Shown in pieces: positions 48,794-58,624 of a stretch of DNA of 59,163 nucleotides. The translations under genes were made by a program, and so were the position numbers. The stretch spans positions 1 to 59,163 of the forward strand of contig JAQICD010000033.1 of assembly GCA_027858715.1 (NCBI GenBank), in the 5' to 3' direction. Positions within the stretch are counted from its first letter, which is position 1. Each line of letters starts with the position of its first letter. The notes beneath the pieces are model-generated. The model did not search any database. It was not told where the DNA came from and saw nothing but the letters and a program-made list of their open reading frames with translations. The stretch is from Prolixibacteraceae bacterium. GTDB taxonomy: Bacteria > Bacteroidota > Bacteroidia > Bacteroidales > Prolixibacteraceae.

Positions 48794-51592
48794 ATGATTA
48801 AAAAAACTTTATTTTTATTGTTAACTGTATTTATTGCAGGAACTTCGTATGCTCAGCAACTGGCATTTCCGGGTGCTGAAGGATTCGGTAAATATACAAC
48901 CGGAGGCCGTGGAGGCGAGGTTTACTGTGTTACAAACTTAAACGACAGCGGTGCAGGCTCGTTTCGAGATGCCGTTAGTCAGCCTAACCGAATTGTTGTT
49001 TTCAAGGTGGCAGGTGTAATTCACTTAAAAAGCCTGATAGTGGTTAAGAAAAACATTACCATTGCTGGTCAAACTGCACCGGGCGAAGGAATTACACTGT
49101 ATGGAAACCGACTGGCTTTTAATGGCGACTCCGGAAATAATATTATACGACATATCCGTGTACGCTTAGGAAGTTATAGTGGTGGTAAAGATGATGCAAT
49201 GTCTATCTCTGATGGGAAAGATAACTTTATTTTCGATCATGTTTCGGTATCATGGGGGCGTGATGGTACTTTTGATATTAATTCAGGCGACTCCGACAAC
49301 ATTACCATTCAGGACTGCATTATCGGACAAGGATTGAATAAAGACAACCACTCTACCGGCGGCTTAATTCAATGTGGCCCTATTTCGATTATTCGTACAC
49401 TATGGATCGATAACAAAACGCGTAATCCCAAAATTCGGTTTAAGCATGAATACATCAATTCGGTTATATATAACTGGGCTTCAAATGGATATATTATGGG
49501 AGGAACCGATAATGCCGATTCTCCGGCCAATGTTATTGGAAACTATTTCATTGCCGGGCCTTCGAGTTCGCTAAACGGATATTTAACCCGAACGACCGAC
49601 CGATTTATGATGTATCCTGAAGATAACTGGCTCGACGACAATAAGGATGGTGAGTTGAATGGGCGCGAATTAGTGGCTGCAAATGGCGATTACAAAACCG
49701 CAACCATAATGGATTCACCATGGGATTACCCCGGGGTAAACAAGGTACTATCTGCACAAGAGGCTGTTGAGCACATAATTGACAACGCCGGTTCTTCAAT
49801 GGCTCGCGACGAAGTCGATAAACTTTTGATTAATCAGTTAAAATCGTTCGGAACCGAAGGAAAAATAATTAATACCGAAGAAGAAAATGGAATAGAGGGT
49901 AATGTGGGTGCAATCGTTGGAGGTAACTATCCTAAGGATACTGATAACGACGGAATGCCCGATGCCTGGGAAGATGCGAACGGAACAGATAAAAATGTAA
50001 AAGATGCAGCTGAAATTGGCGCCGATGGCTACGCAAATATTGAACGTTACATTAACTCAATTAACGAGCCAATTGCATTTCTTCGGTATCCGGTAAATAT
50101 TAAAGTTACCGGAAAATCAACAAATTCAATAACACTTCAGTGGGAAAACACCGAAAATGATCTGATGTATGTTGTATTGGAATATGGTATCGGGGGTGAT
50201 TTTTCGGAATCGCTTAATCTGTCAGGCGAAACTACATCTTATGCTGTAGATGGACTTGAAAGCAGTACTGAATATAATTTCAGATTTAAAAATATAAGCA
50301 GCGAGCTGGAATCGGAATATTCCGGAGTAATTACGGTCAAAACCGATGCAGAGGAAATACCTCCGCTGTCGTGTATCAATCCGCAACCGGCCAATGCTTC
50401 AACAATAGAAAGTAGTGATTATGTAGTGTTTAGTTGGGAAAACCGTACCGGCACAATGGCCGGTACGCTTTTCTACGACATATACCTTGGAACTACAGAA
50501 AACAACATGGAGCTTGTTGCTTCACAAATTACCGAAACAAATTATCACCTTACAGACCTTGATGGAAACACCAAGTATTACTGGAGAGTAAAAACTACAA
50601 ACACGCTTGGTACCGACGATGGTACAAACTGGTCGTTTACCACCGGGCAAACTTATGAACGTACAACCTTGCTTTATTTCCCTTTTAATGAAGAAAGCGG
50701 GAGCTCTGCCTTCGACAAGGTCGGTCAGGCCGAAGCTTCAGCGAATAACTTTACCCCCCAATGGCAAAGCGGCATACTAAACAATACAATATACTTCCCC
50801 GGAACACCAGATAACAGTTACCTCAAAGTGTCTGGTTTCGATCAGCAATTTCTCAATAATCAATCTTTCTCTATTTCTTTATGGTTTAAATCGCCTGGCA
50901 ATAAGCCCGATTCCTACCTTTTTCATAAAGGAATGCATGATAAAACTAACGATGGATCCGGCAAATGGATCGGTATTCAATATAAAAATTCAACCCTCAC
51001 TTTTGGAATTGACGATAACTCGAACAAAACAACAGTAGATCTTGGAGGAGCCAATAAATGGTTCGATAATAACTGGCATTTTTTAGTATGCGTTCGCGAT
51101 AAAGAGACCGGTAAATTAATTGTTTATGTCGATGGTGAGCAAGAAGGTGAATCAAACGACGGAACCAGTACAATAGGCGAGGCCGGCGATCTTATACTTG
51201 GAAACCGAAATGGCTACTACGACAATCCCTATCCCGGATGCCTCGATGAATTAAAAATATTCGATTCGGCTTTAACTGCCGAAGAAGTGTATGGTGCATA
51301 TCTCGATGTTGTGTCTGTTGGCGTGACCGATGCTATGCTCGAAAATGTATCTGTTTACCCCAATCCTTTTTCAAATGAATTGGTTTTCAACCTTAATAAT
51401 ATAAAAACTCACGATGATATTCAGCTGCAGGTGTTGAACAGCAGCGGAACCATTGTTTACAAGCGTAATGTTATAGCTGAAAAATCGGGCGTTGTACGTG
51501 TTGATGAACTCGGTGATTTGCCATCAGGTTTTTATTTCTGCCTGGTGAAAAGTGGCGGACAACAGTTTTTACAAAAGCTTGTAAAAAAATAA
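48794..51592 (+). CDS. PL1-type pectate lyase with FnIII-like, LamG-like and T9SS type A C-terminal domains
   Basis: AFPGAEGFGKYTTGGRGGEVYCVTNLNDSGAGSFRDAV, ITIAGQTAPGEGITLYG, DHVSVSWGRDGTFDI; LamG-like region (FSISLWFKSPG...GCLDELKIFDSALTAEEV); tail VSVYPNPFSNELVFNL...LPSGFYFCLVKSGGQQFLQKLVKK. Confidence 0.93.
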   Translation: MIKKTLFLLLTVFIAGTSYAQQLAFPGAEGFGKYTTGGRGGEVYCVTNLNDSGAGSFRDAVSQPNRIVVFKVAGVIHLKSLIVVKKNITIAGQTAPGEGITLYGNRLAFNGDSGNNIIRHIRVRLGSYSGGKDDAMSISDGKDNFIFDHVSVSWGRDGTFDINSGDSDNITIQDCIIGQGLNKDNHSTGGLIQCGPISIIRTLWIDNKTRNPKIRFKHEYINSVIYNWASNGYIMGGTDNADSPANVIGNYFIAGPSSSLNGYLTRTTDRFMMYPEDNWLDDNKDGELNGRELVAANGDYKTATIMDSPWDYPGVNKVLSAQEAVEHIIDNAGSSMARDEVDKLLINQLKSFGTEGKIINTEEENGIEGNVGAIVGGNYPKDTDNDGMPDAWEDANGTDKNVKDAAEIGADGYANIERYINSINEPIAFLRYPVNIKVTGKSTNSITLQWENTENDLMYVVLEYGIGGDFSESLNLSGETTSYAVDGLESSTEYNFRFKNISSELESEYSGVITVKTDAEEIPPLSCINPQPANASTIESSDYVVFSWENRTGTMAGTLFYDIYLGTTENNMELVASQITETNYHLTDLDGNTKYYWRVKTTNTLGTDDGTNWSFTTGQTYERTTLLYFPFNEESGSSAFDKVGQAEASANNFTPQWQSGILNNTIYFPGTPDNSYLKVSGFDQQFLNNQSFSISLWFKSPGNKPDSYLFHKGMHDKTNDGSGKWIGIQYKNSTLTFGIDDNSNKTTVDLGGANKWFDNNWHFLVCVRDKETGKLIVYVDGEQEGESNDGTSTIGEAGDLILGNRNGYYDNPYPGCLDELKIFDSALTAEEVYGAYLDVVSVGVTDAMLENVSVYPNPFSNELVFNLNNIKTHDDIQLQVLNSSGTIVYKRNVIAEKSGVVRVDELGDLPSGFYFCLVKSGGQQFLQKLVKK

Positions 51593-51631
51593 TTTAATAT
51601 CAGATTTAAAAATCGATTAAAAACGAATACC

Positions 51632-53767
51632 ATGTATAGTAAATTTTTTGTCATAATAATTCTGGCAATGCTGCTGGGATGCTCTTCAGCAGAAGAAGGA
51701 AAAATTGATCGGAAAGCACTGGTTACCCGGCATAATATTACGGTTGAAGGATACGATTCATTAACCTCTTTGTCGGTCGGAAACGGGAACTTTTTATTTA
51801 CAACCGACCTTACAGGTTTACAGACGTTTTACGACGATTATGAACTGGGTATGCCTTTGGGAACTCAGTCGAACTGGGGCTGGCATTCGAATCCCAATAC
51901 CGAAAATTATACATGGGACGAAACATTAAAATATTTTAATGTCGAAGGACGTGAAGTGCCTTACCGCCATCAGTTGAGAGATACACCACGTGCAAATGCA
52001 GCCTGTAATTATTTTCGCGAAAATCCTCACCGCCTTCATCTTGGCATGGTCGGTTTTGAGTTGCTGAAAGAAAACGGCGATCTGGCTTCAATCGATGATA
52101 TTGAGAAAGCAAAGCATTCGCTCGATTTATGGACCGGGGCTATAACTAGTGAATTTGTATTCGAAGGGCAACCGGTAAAAGTTGAAGTATATAGTCATCA
52201 GGATAAAGACATGATTTCAGCGCGCGTAAGTTCGCCACTTGTCAAAAGCGGACAGCTTTCGATACGTTGGAAATTCCCTTTTGGAGTACCTCAAAATACA
52301 CATGCGGGTTACGATTTTAACGCTCCTGAAAAGCATCAGTCTTTTCTTAGCTCATCATCGGAGAATAGTGCTTTAATCAGTCGTACTTTAGATAACGAAA
52401 GCTACCAGGTAGCCCTTTCGTGGAAAGGTGATGCTTCATTTGAAAAAGCCGATGACCATACCTTTAAACTTCGTCCCTCGGGGAGCGAAACCATCGAGTT
52501 TAGTTGTCTTTTTGCCCCCGAAGCTGAACAAATATCACTCGACGAATTCGATGTAGTTAAGAAAACCAGTGTAGCTGAATGGGCAAGCTACTGGAGCAAC
52601 GGTGGCATGGTCGATTTTTCTGGAAGTACCGATCCCCGTGCTCATGAGCTTGAACGTCGCGTAATTTTATCGCAATATCTTACCAAAGTTCAAAGCTCTG
52701 GCAATATGCCACCTGCCGAAACCGGACTGACCTACAACAGTTGGTATGGAAAATTCCACCTCGAAATGCATTGGTGGCACATTGCACATTTTGCACAGTG
52801 GCAGCGTGAGCATTTAATGACAGAACAGCTCGATTTTTACAAGGAGATATACGATGTGGCATTACAAACCGCACAAGATCAAGGATACGAAGGAGTTCGC
52901 TGGCCCAAAATGATCGGTCCCAGTGGCGAAAACAGCCCATCGTCGGTTGGCTCGTACCTCGTTTGGCAGCAACCCCACATTATTTGGTTTGCCGAACAAA
53001 TGTATAAGCAAAATCCAACGCCCGAAACGCTCGAGAAATATAAGAAACTGGTATTTGCAACTGCCGAATTTATGGCCGATTTTCCAGAGTGGAACGAAGG
53101 CAAAAAACAGTTCGATCTGGCTCCACCACTCATTCCTGCACAGGAACATTGGTCGCGCGAAACTACTATCAACCCGCCTTTCGAGCTGGCATACTGGTAC
53201 TGGGGTTTGACTAAAGCACAGGAATGGCGCGAGCGTCTGAGTATGGATAAGAACGATGAATGGGAGCATGTTCGCCTTAACCTTGCTACACCTGATAAAG
53301 CAAATGGCGTGTACCTTGGCATTGAAGGAGCAGTTAACTCATACACCGACATCGAAATGATGCGCGATCATCCGATGGTATTGGGAGCGTATGGTATTTT
53401 ACCCGACTGGGATAAGATTGATCCTGAGATTATGCGTAAAACGATGCATGTAATTTCCGATCGTTGGGACTGGCCATCAACTTGGGGCTGGGATTATCCT
53501 ATGTCGGCAATGGCAGCAGTTCGCATGGGCGAGCCTGATTTAGCACTCGAATTTTTACTGAAAGATGTACAGAAAAATACCTATCTGAAAAATGGTCACA
53601 ATTACCAGAGCGAGCGTTTGCGCGTTTATCTGCCGGGCAATGGTGGTTTATTGCAAACCATGGCAATGATGTGTGCCGGCTGGGAAGGTTGTAAAATCGA
53701 AAATCCGGGCTTCCCGAAAGATGGAAAATGGAATGTTAAATGGGAGAATATTTCTCCGGTATTTTAA
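51632..53767 (+). CDS. Lipoprotein, six-hairpin (alpha/alpha)6 glycosidase-like
   Basis: Lipobox MLLGC-SSAEE; VGNGNFLFTTDLTGLQTF N-terminal beta domain; TYNSWYGKFHLEMHWWHIAHFAQW and GWDYPMSAMAAVRMGEP suggestive of GH65/GH95-like six-hairpin enzymes. Family not assignable by eye. Confidence 0.65.
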   Translation: MYSKFFVIIILAMLLGCSSAEEGKIDRKALVTRHNITVEGYDSLTSLSVGNGNFLFTTDLTGLQTFYDDYELGMPLGTQSNWGWHSNPNTENYTWDETLKYFNVEGREVPYRHQLRDTPRANAACNYFRENPHRLHLGMVGFELLKENGDLASIDDIEKAKHSLDLWTGAITSEFVFEGQPVKVEVYSHQDKDMISARVSSPLVKSGQLSIRWKFPFGVPQNTHAGYDFNAPEKHQSFLSSSSENSALISRTLDNESYQVALSWKGDASFEKADDHTFKLRPSGSETIEFSCLFAPEAEQISLDEFDVVKKTSVAEWASYWSNGGMVDFSGSTDPRAHELERRVILSQYLTKVQSSGNMPPAETGLTYNSWYGKFHLEMHWWHIAHFAQWQREHLMTEQLDFYKEIYDVALQTAQDQGYEGVRWPKMIGPSGENSPSSVGSYLVWQQPHIIWFAEQMYKQNPTPETLEKYKKLVFATAEFMADFPEWNEGKKQFDLAPPLIPAQEHWSRETTINPPFELAYWYWGLTKAQEWRERLSMDKNDEWEHVRLNLATPDKANGVYLGIEGAVNSYTDIEMMRDHPMVLGAYGILPDWDKIDPEIMRKTMHVISDRWDWPSTWGWDYPMSAMAAVRMGEPDLALEFLLKDVQKNTYLKNGHNYQSERLRVYLPGNGGLLQTMAMMCAGWEGCKIENPGFPKDGKWNVKWENISPVF

Positions 53768-53779
53768 AAGTTATTTTTT

Positions 53780-56700
53780 ATGGTCAAGTATGCAGTTTTG
53801 ACTTTGCTCGGAGCTTTGTTCGTTTTTGGTTGCAGCAATCAGTCCGAAACCAACAAGGTTGAACCATGGCACGGACAGGCCAGGGAAATGCGTTATAGTC
53901 CCGATGGGCACGATTTTGTGATCATAAACGGCGAAAAGCGGTTTAACCGGGCACTGTATGGTTCCAATACCGGGTTTCGTGCCGAAGCCGGCGATCTGCC
54001 CGAGTTTGCCATGTACATGCCATATATAGGTGGTACACTAAGATTAGGGGTTATTAATGGTGAAGACTCTAAATGGTTGATCGATGCCGAATATATCGAA
54101 GCACGTTACAATGCCGGATCGATGAAATACATCATTTCTGATCCTATACTTGGAAGCGGAAAATTACATCTTCATGTGCTGGCATTATATAGTGCCGACG
54201 GAATGGTGTTGAAGATTATTGCAGATGAAATAAGCGAATCGGCTGAATTGTTCTGGGCTTTTGGAGCTGCCAGCGGGAGGCGTCTTTCGCGAGGTGGCGA
54301 TCTGGGTGCTGATCCTGAATCTACATTTTATCTAAAACCTGAAGCTTGCAAGGAAAATAAGTTTTATATCCGCGATAACCAGTTTAACCTTTATTACGCA
54401 AAGGGGAGAGAGCTTGAATTGGATGAAGGGGTTAATCCCGAAGAAATTGAAAACCCGCAGCTCAAAACGAGAAAACGGATTTTCGGAATTTTCCCCACCG
54501 ATTCTGATAACCGCGTGTCGGATGCATCTGATCAAAGCAATCCGCTTACGTTTTTTTCGTCACCTGCTGTCGATGCACCAGCACTTACCGGCAGGGCTAA
54601 ACTCGGTGCGATGAATGAAGAATTTATCTTACTTATGAATCCCGATTCAGGCGATAAGCCCGATGTCTCAGAACTGGATAAGTTTTTTGCGCAGGCTGAC
54701 TCTTCCCGCAAGGTAATTGCCAATCATATAAAAATTGAAACGCCCGATGAATACATCAATGCATCGGCAGCGCAATTGTCGTATGCTTCAGATGCGGTTT
54801 GGGATGGCACTTCATACATGCACGGTGCTGTTGCCTGGCGCATGCCATTGAACGGATGGCGTGGTGCTTATACGGCCGACTGGCTGGGCTGGCACGACCG
54901 GGCGCGTTTGCATTTACGCGGATACTTTGCAGCTCAATATACCGAGCCTGCCTCGGGGCCTGTGATGCCCGATCCCGAAACGCACCTCGCACGCCATAAA
55001 GAAGTAAAAGGATCGGCCATGTTTACCGAGGGGTACATCAGTCGTAACCCCGGAAAGATTAATAAACCACATCATTACGATATGAACCTTGTTTTTATCA
55101 GTCAGTTGCTGTGGCATTTTAAATGGACCGGCGATCTCGACTTTCTGCGCGAAAGCTGGCCGGTTATAGAGCGGCACATGGCATGGGAAAAACGGGTGTT
55201 CGATGGCAATAATGATGGTCTTTACGATTCTTACTGTAGTATATGGGCCAGCGATGCCGTTCAGTACAGTGGCGGTGGAGTGGTTTATTCCTCGGCCTAC
55301 AATTACCGGGCAAATGTTGAAGTGGCACGTCTGGCTTCGCTCATTGGTGAAAATCCATATCCTTATTACGAAGAAGCTGAAAGAATTAAGAGAGCTGTAA
55401 ATAAGCATTTGTGGTTGCCCGAAAAAGGATGGTTTGCCGAGTACAAAGACTTGCTGGGAAAGCAACTTGTACATACGTCGCCAGGGGTGTGGAGTATCTA
55501 TCATACCATTGACGAAGGTCTTGCCAACCCGTTTCAGGCATACCAAAGTACACGTTTTATAGACCACAATATTCCTCATATTCCTATTGTGGCCGAAAAT
55601 ATGCCTGAAGGAAATTATTATACCATATCAACAACTAACTGGATGCCTTATACCTGGTCGATTAATAGTGTTGCATTGGCCGAAGTAATGCATACTGCGC
55701 TGGCCTACTGGAAGGCGGGTCGTAAACAAAAGGCATTTGAGCTAACAAAAAGTAGTTTTCTCGATTATATGTACCTGGGTTCAAGTCCTGGTAACTTTGG
55801 ACAGCTATCGTTTTACGATGCATTCAGAGGTGAATTGTATCGCGATTTTGCCGATCCGATTGGAATGTCATCAAGAGCCTTGATTGAAGGTTTGTTTGGC
55901 ATTCAGCCCAACCTCTTGTCAAAGTCGCTTCGTATTGAGCCCGGATGGCCCGAAGAATGGCATTTTGCCAAACTCGAAACTCCCGATCTGAAAATGCACT
56001 ATACAAAAGATGGCATGATTGATCACTTCCTGATTGAATCTCATTTTCCGACAGCGTTAAAACTTGTTTTATCGCTTTATGCAAAAGCCGATAAAGTGAA
56101 AACTGTAAAAGTTAACGGAAAAGATGCAAGCTGGCGATCTGTTGAAGATGCGGTTGGATCACCTAAGATTGAACTGGTTTCGGACATAGACAAATCTTTT
56201 GAAGTTGAAATAGAATGGGAAGGCAACAGTTTGCCTTCATTCGATGATGATCAGGTTTTTGCTTTAGGAGAAAAGCAAACATTCGACTTTGGTAATGCGC
56301 TGGTATTGAAGTTGAAAGATCCACAAGGTGTATTTTACAAACCTGTATTAAATGACAATTCTGTCGAAGCTTTGCTCCAGGGCGAAACAGGCCTCAGAAC
56401 CGCTTTCGTAAAACTAAAGCAGGGCGATTTAACCTGGTGGCAATCGGTGACCTTTGAATTGAAGCAGGTTGTTGATTTTACGGCTGACGAAGAACTGAAA
56501 AATAATGAAACGCAAATTACACTTTGTAACAATACAGGAAATGAGTTGAGGGGAAATGTTCAGATTCATAATTTCACAGAAAATATTTCACTACAACCCG
56601 GCAAATCAACAGTAGTTTCTGTTCCCGTTTCAGAATTGATACCGGGCACCAATCGTGTTGTTTTCGAAGCTGAAAATGAATCGTTTGCTGGTGAGTTTAT

Positions 56701-57448
56701 TCAATGGAACGTCCCCGAAATTGAGGATGTAAATTATGAAACTGTTGCACTGCAACCTTGGTTTAACGACCGGGTGACCAATATTTTCACAGAGCAGTAT
56801 TATTTGCCACGTTCGCCATACACCACGGTTAGCATTCCGGTACAGGGCATTGGCGATTGGTGTTCGTACAGCGAGACAGCCGACATCGATGATACGGGTT
56901 TGCGTGCAGCTGCCGGAAACAATGGTATTGTAAAATCGCCGCAGGGCATTCCGTTTTCGATTTCTGAAAAAGAAGAAACAAACATTGTTTTCACATCGCA
57001 GTGGGACAACTATCCGCAGCAAACAAGCATCGACCTCGACGGAAAAGCATCGCACTTGTATTTGTTGATGGCCGGATCGGTTCATCACATGCAGATTCGC
57101 ATGGAGAATGCAACCGTTACCGTACGTTATGCAGATGGTACCGAAGATAAACTGCCGCTTATCAGCCCCGATAATTGGTGGCCCATCGAGCAGGATTATT
57201 ACATCGACGGCCACGCATTTGAAACCGGTAAACCACAGCCGCCGCGTTTGCACCTTAAAACCGGCGAGTGGCATATGGATTCGTACGATGTGCTGGCCGT
57301 AAATCACACCATAAAAATTGATGGTGGTGCTGCTTCGCTGCTCGATTTGCCGCTTAACCCCGATAAAGAATTAAAAAGTTTAAGCCTCGAAACCCATACC
57401 AACGATGTGGTAGTTGGGTTGATGGGAGCAACCTTATTGCGATTGTAA
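53780..57448 (+). CDS. DUF4450-type large glycosidase-like lipoprotein
   Basis: FVFGC-SNQSE lipobox; MRYSPDGHDFVIINGEKRFNRALYGSNTGFRAEAGDLPEFAMYMPYIGGTLRLGV resembles DUF4450; central (alpha/alpha)6-like region (WRGAYTADWLGWHDRARLHLRGYFAAQYT). Confidence 0.7.
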   Translation: MVKYAVLTLLGALFVFGCSNQSETNKVEPWHGQAREMRYSPDGHDFVIINGEKRFNRALYGSNTGFRAEAGDLPEFAMYMPYIGGTLRLGVINGEDSKWLIDAEYIEARYNAGSMKYIISDPILGSGKLHLHVLALYSADGMVLKIIADEISESAELFWAFGAASGRRLSRGGDLGADPESTFYLKPEACKENKFYIRDNQFNLYYAKGRELELDEGVNPEEIENPQLKTRKRIFGIFPTDSDNRVSDASDQSNPLTFFSSPAVDAPALTGRAKLGAMNEEFILLMNPDSGDKPDVSELDKFFAQADSSRKVIANHIKIETPDEYINASAAQLSYASDAVWDGTSYMHGAVAWRMPLNGWRGAYTADWLGWHDRARLHLRGYFAAQYTEPASGPVMPDPETHLARHKEVKGSAMFTEGYISRNPGKINKPHHYDMNLVFISQLLWHFKWTGDLDFLRESWPVIERHMAWEKRVFDGNNDGLYDSYCSIWASDAVQYSGGGVVYSSAYNYRANVEVARLASLIGENPYPYYEEAERIKRAVNKHLWLPEKGWFAEYKDLLGKQLVHTSPGVWSIYHTIDEGLANPFQAYQSTRFIDHNIPHIPIVAENMPEGNYYTISTTNWMPYTWSINSVALAEVMHTALAYWKAGRKQKAFELTKSSFLDYMYLGSSPGNFGQLSFYDAFRGELYRDFADPIGMSSRALIEGLFGIQPNLLSKSLRIEPGWPEEWHFAKLETPDLKMHYTKDGMIDHFLIESHFPTALKLVLSLYAKADKVKTVKVNGKDASWRSVEDAVGSPKIELVSDIDKSFEVEIEWEGNSLPSFDDDQVFALGEKQTFDFGNALVLKLKDPQGVFYKPVLNDNSVEALLQGETGLRTAFVKLKQGDLTWWQSVTFELKQVVDFTADEELKNNETQITLCNNTGNELRGNVQIHNFTENISLQPGKSTVVSVPVSELIPGTNRVVFEAENESFAGEFIQWNVPEIEDVNYETVALQPWFNDRVTNIFTEQYYLPRSPYTTVSIPVQGIGDWCSYSETADIDDTGLRAAAGNNGIVKSPQGIPFSISEKEETNIVFTSQWDNYPQQTSIDLDGKASHLYLLMAGSVHHMQIRMENATVTVRYADGTEDKLPLISPDNWWPIEQDYYIDGHAFETGKPQPPRLHLKTGEWHMDSYDVLAVNHTIKIDGGAASLLDLPLNPDKELKSLSLETHTNDVVVGLMGATLLRL

Positions 57449-57460
57449 ATATATTGGTTT

Positions 57461-57526
57461 AAAAACCGTCGGAGCATTCTTTTAGTGTTAGGTGTAAAAA
57501 GATAATGACTTCCGGCGGTTTTTTTT
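57461..57526 (+). terminator. Probable terminator at PUL end
   Basis: AAAACCGTCGGA ... TTCCGGCGGTTTTTTTT imperfect stem followed by T tract, downstream of the last PUL gene. Confidence 0.55.
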
Positions 57527-57528
57527 CG

Positions 57529-57672
57529 TTATCCTGTTTTCTGTATTCTTTTTATGCCAGTGAGAATAGGCAATAGAATAACAATAACTGCTACAACAAT
57601 CAAAAACCATTTTAACCAAGAACCCTTATTGCTGCTCTTTTTCACAACAAAACCTTCGGGCGTTTTTACCAT
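57529..57672 (-). pseudogene. Possible gene remnant encoding a TM tail
   Basis: MVKTPEGFVVKKSSNKGSWLKWFLIVVAVIVILLPILTGIKRIQKTG*. Coding-like sequence continues upstream in frame (SGGLKSFTHLLEKSNQYTRGRIVNGHRVFEK) to an in-frame stop with no ATG. Confidence 0.3.
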
Positions 57673-58024
57673 TTTTTCAAATACCCGGTGGCCGTTAACT
57701 ATCCTGCCTCTGGTGTATTGATTTGACTTTTCAAGGAGATGTGTAAATGATTTTAGTCCACCTGAAAAAAATAATATTATTCTTATTGATTAATGCACTA
57801 TCGACATACATTTGATCGATAAATTTCCATATAGAATCTTCAAAGATATAGTAACGAGTTGTGGTAAACCTGCTATAGAATTCATGATATGGGATTGGAT
57901 GTTGTTTATTATCTTCCAAACCGCACCAGCCACTACAAACTTACTACATATCCCAATGAACAGAACCAATGACCAATGACCTTTTGCCATTTTCTCAACA
58001 ACCCTGCTCACGAACCCTGTGTTT

Positions 58025-58107
58025 ATGCCGTTAGGCATAACCTGTGGGTAGAAAACATGTTCACCCCACCGTTACCCTTTTGCGCCGTAGGTGCAATATT
58101 ATATTGG
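58025..58107 (+). repeat. Repeat module A, copy 1
   Basis: ATGCCGTTAGGCAT hairpin + TGTGGGTAGAAA + TGCGCCGTAGGTGCA hairpin + ATATTATATTGG; near-identical to 58867-58947. Confidence 0.9.
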
Positions 58108-58154
58108 TTTTCAGCTTGATTTAAATATATTTACACAACCAAACTCTATAAATT

Positions 58155-58619
58155 ATGGCTAATACATTCACCCAAATCCACATTCAAGCAGTATTTACAG
58201 TACAAAACAAAGATTGCGTAATTAGAGATAGCTGGAAAGAAGAACTTTTCAGGTATATTACAGGAATAATTCAAAACAATGGACACAAAATGCTTGCAAT
58301 TAATGCAATGCCCGACCATATACATTTGTTTTTTGGAATGCGACCGACACAATCTTTATCCGACTTAATGCGCGATATCAAATCAGATACATCGATATGG
58401 ATAAATGAAAAGAAATTTATTCGGGCCAAATTTTCATGGCAAGAAGGATATGGTGGTTTTTCATACAGCAAATCACATGTTGATAACGTGATTGATTACA
58501 TTAAAAACCAACAAGAACATCATAAAAAGAAAACATTTATTGAAGAGTATTTCGATTTTTTAAACAAATTTGATATTCCGTACGATGAACGGTATGTTTT
58601 TAAACCAATCAATTACTAA
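58155..58619 (+). mobile_element. IS200/IS605-type Y1 (HUH) transposase / RAYT-like protein
   Basis: PDHIHLFFGM contains the HUH motif; WQEGYGGFSYSKSHVDNVIDYIKNQQEHHKK holds the catalytic Tyr region. 154 aa, Y1_Tnp-like. Confidence 0.92.
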
Positions 58620-58624
58620 AATAT

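Noticed and set aside
54914-55579. 221-aa minus-strand ORF inside the DUF4450-like gene
   Set aside because: Long but antisense to a well-supported CDS; composition looks like a shadow ORF. Same reasoning for 56630-57307.
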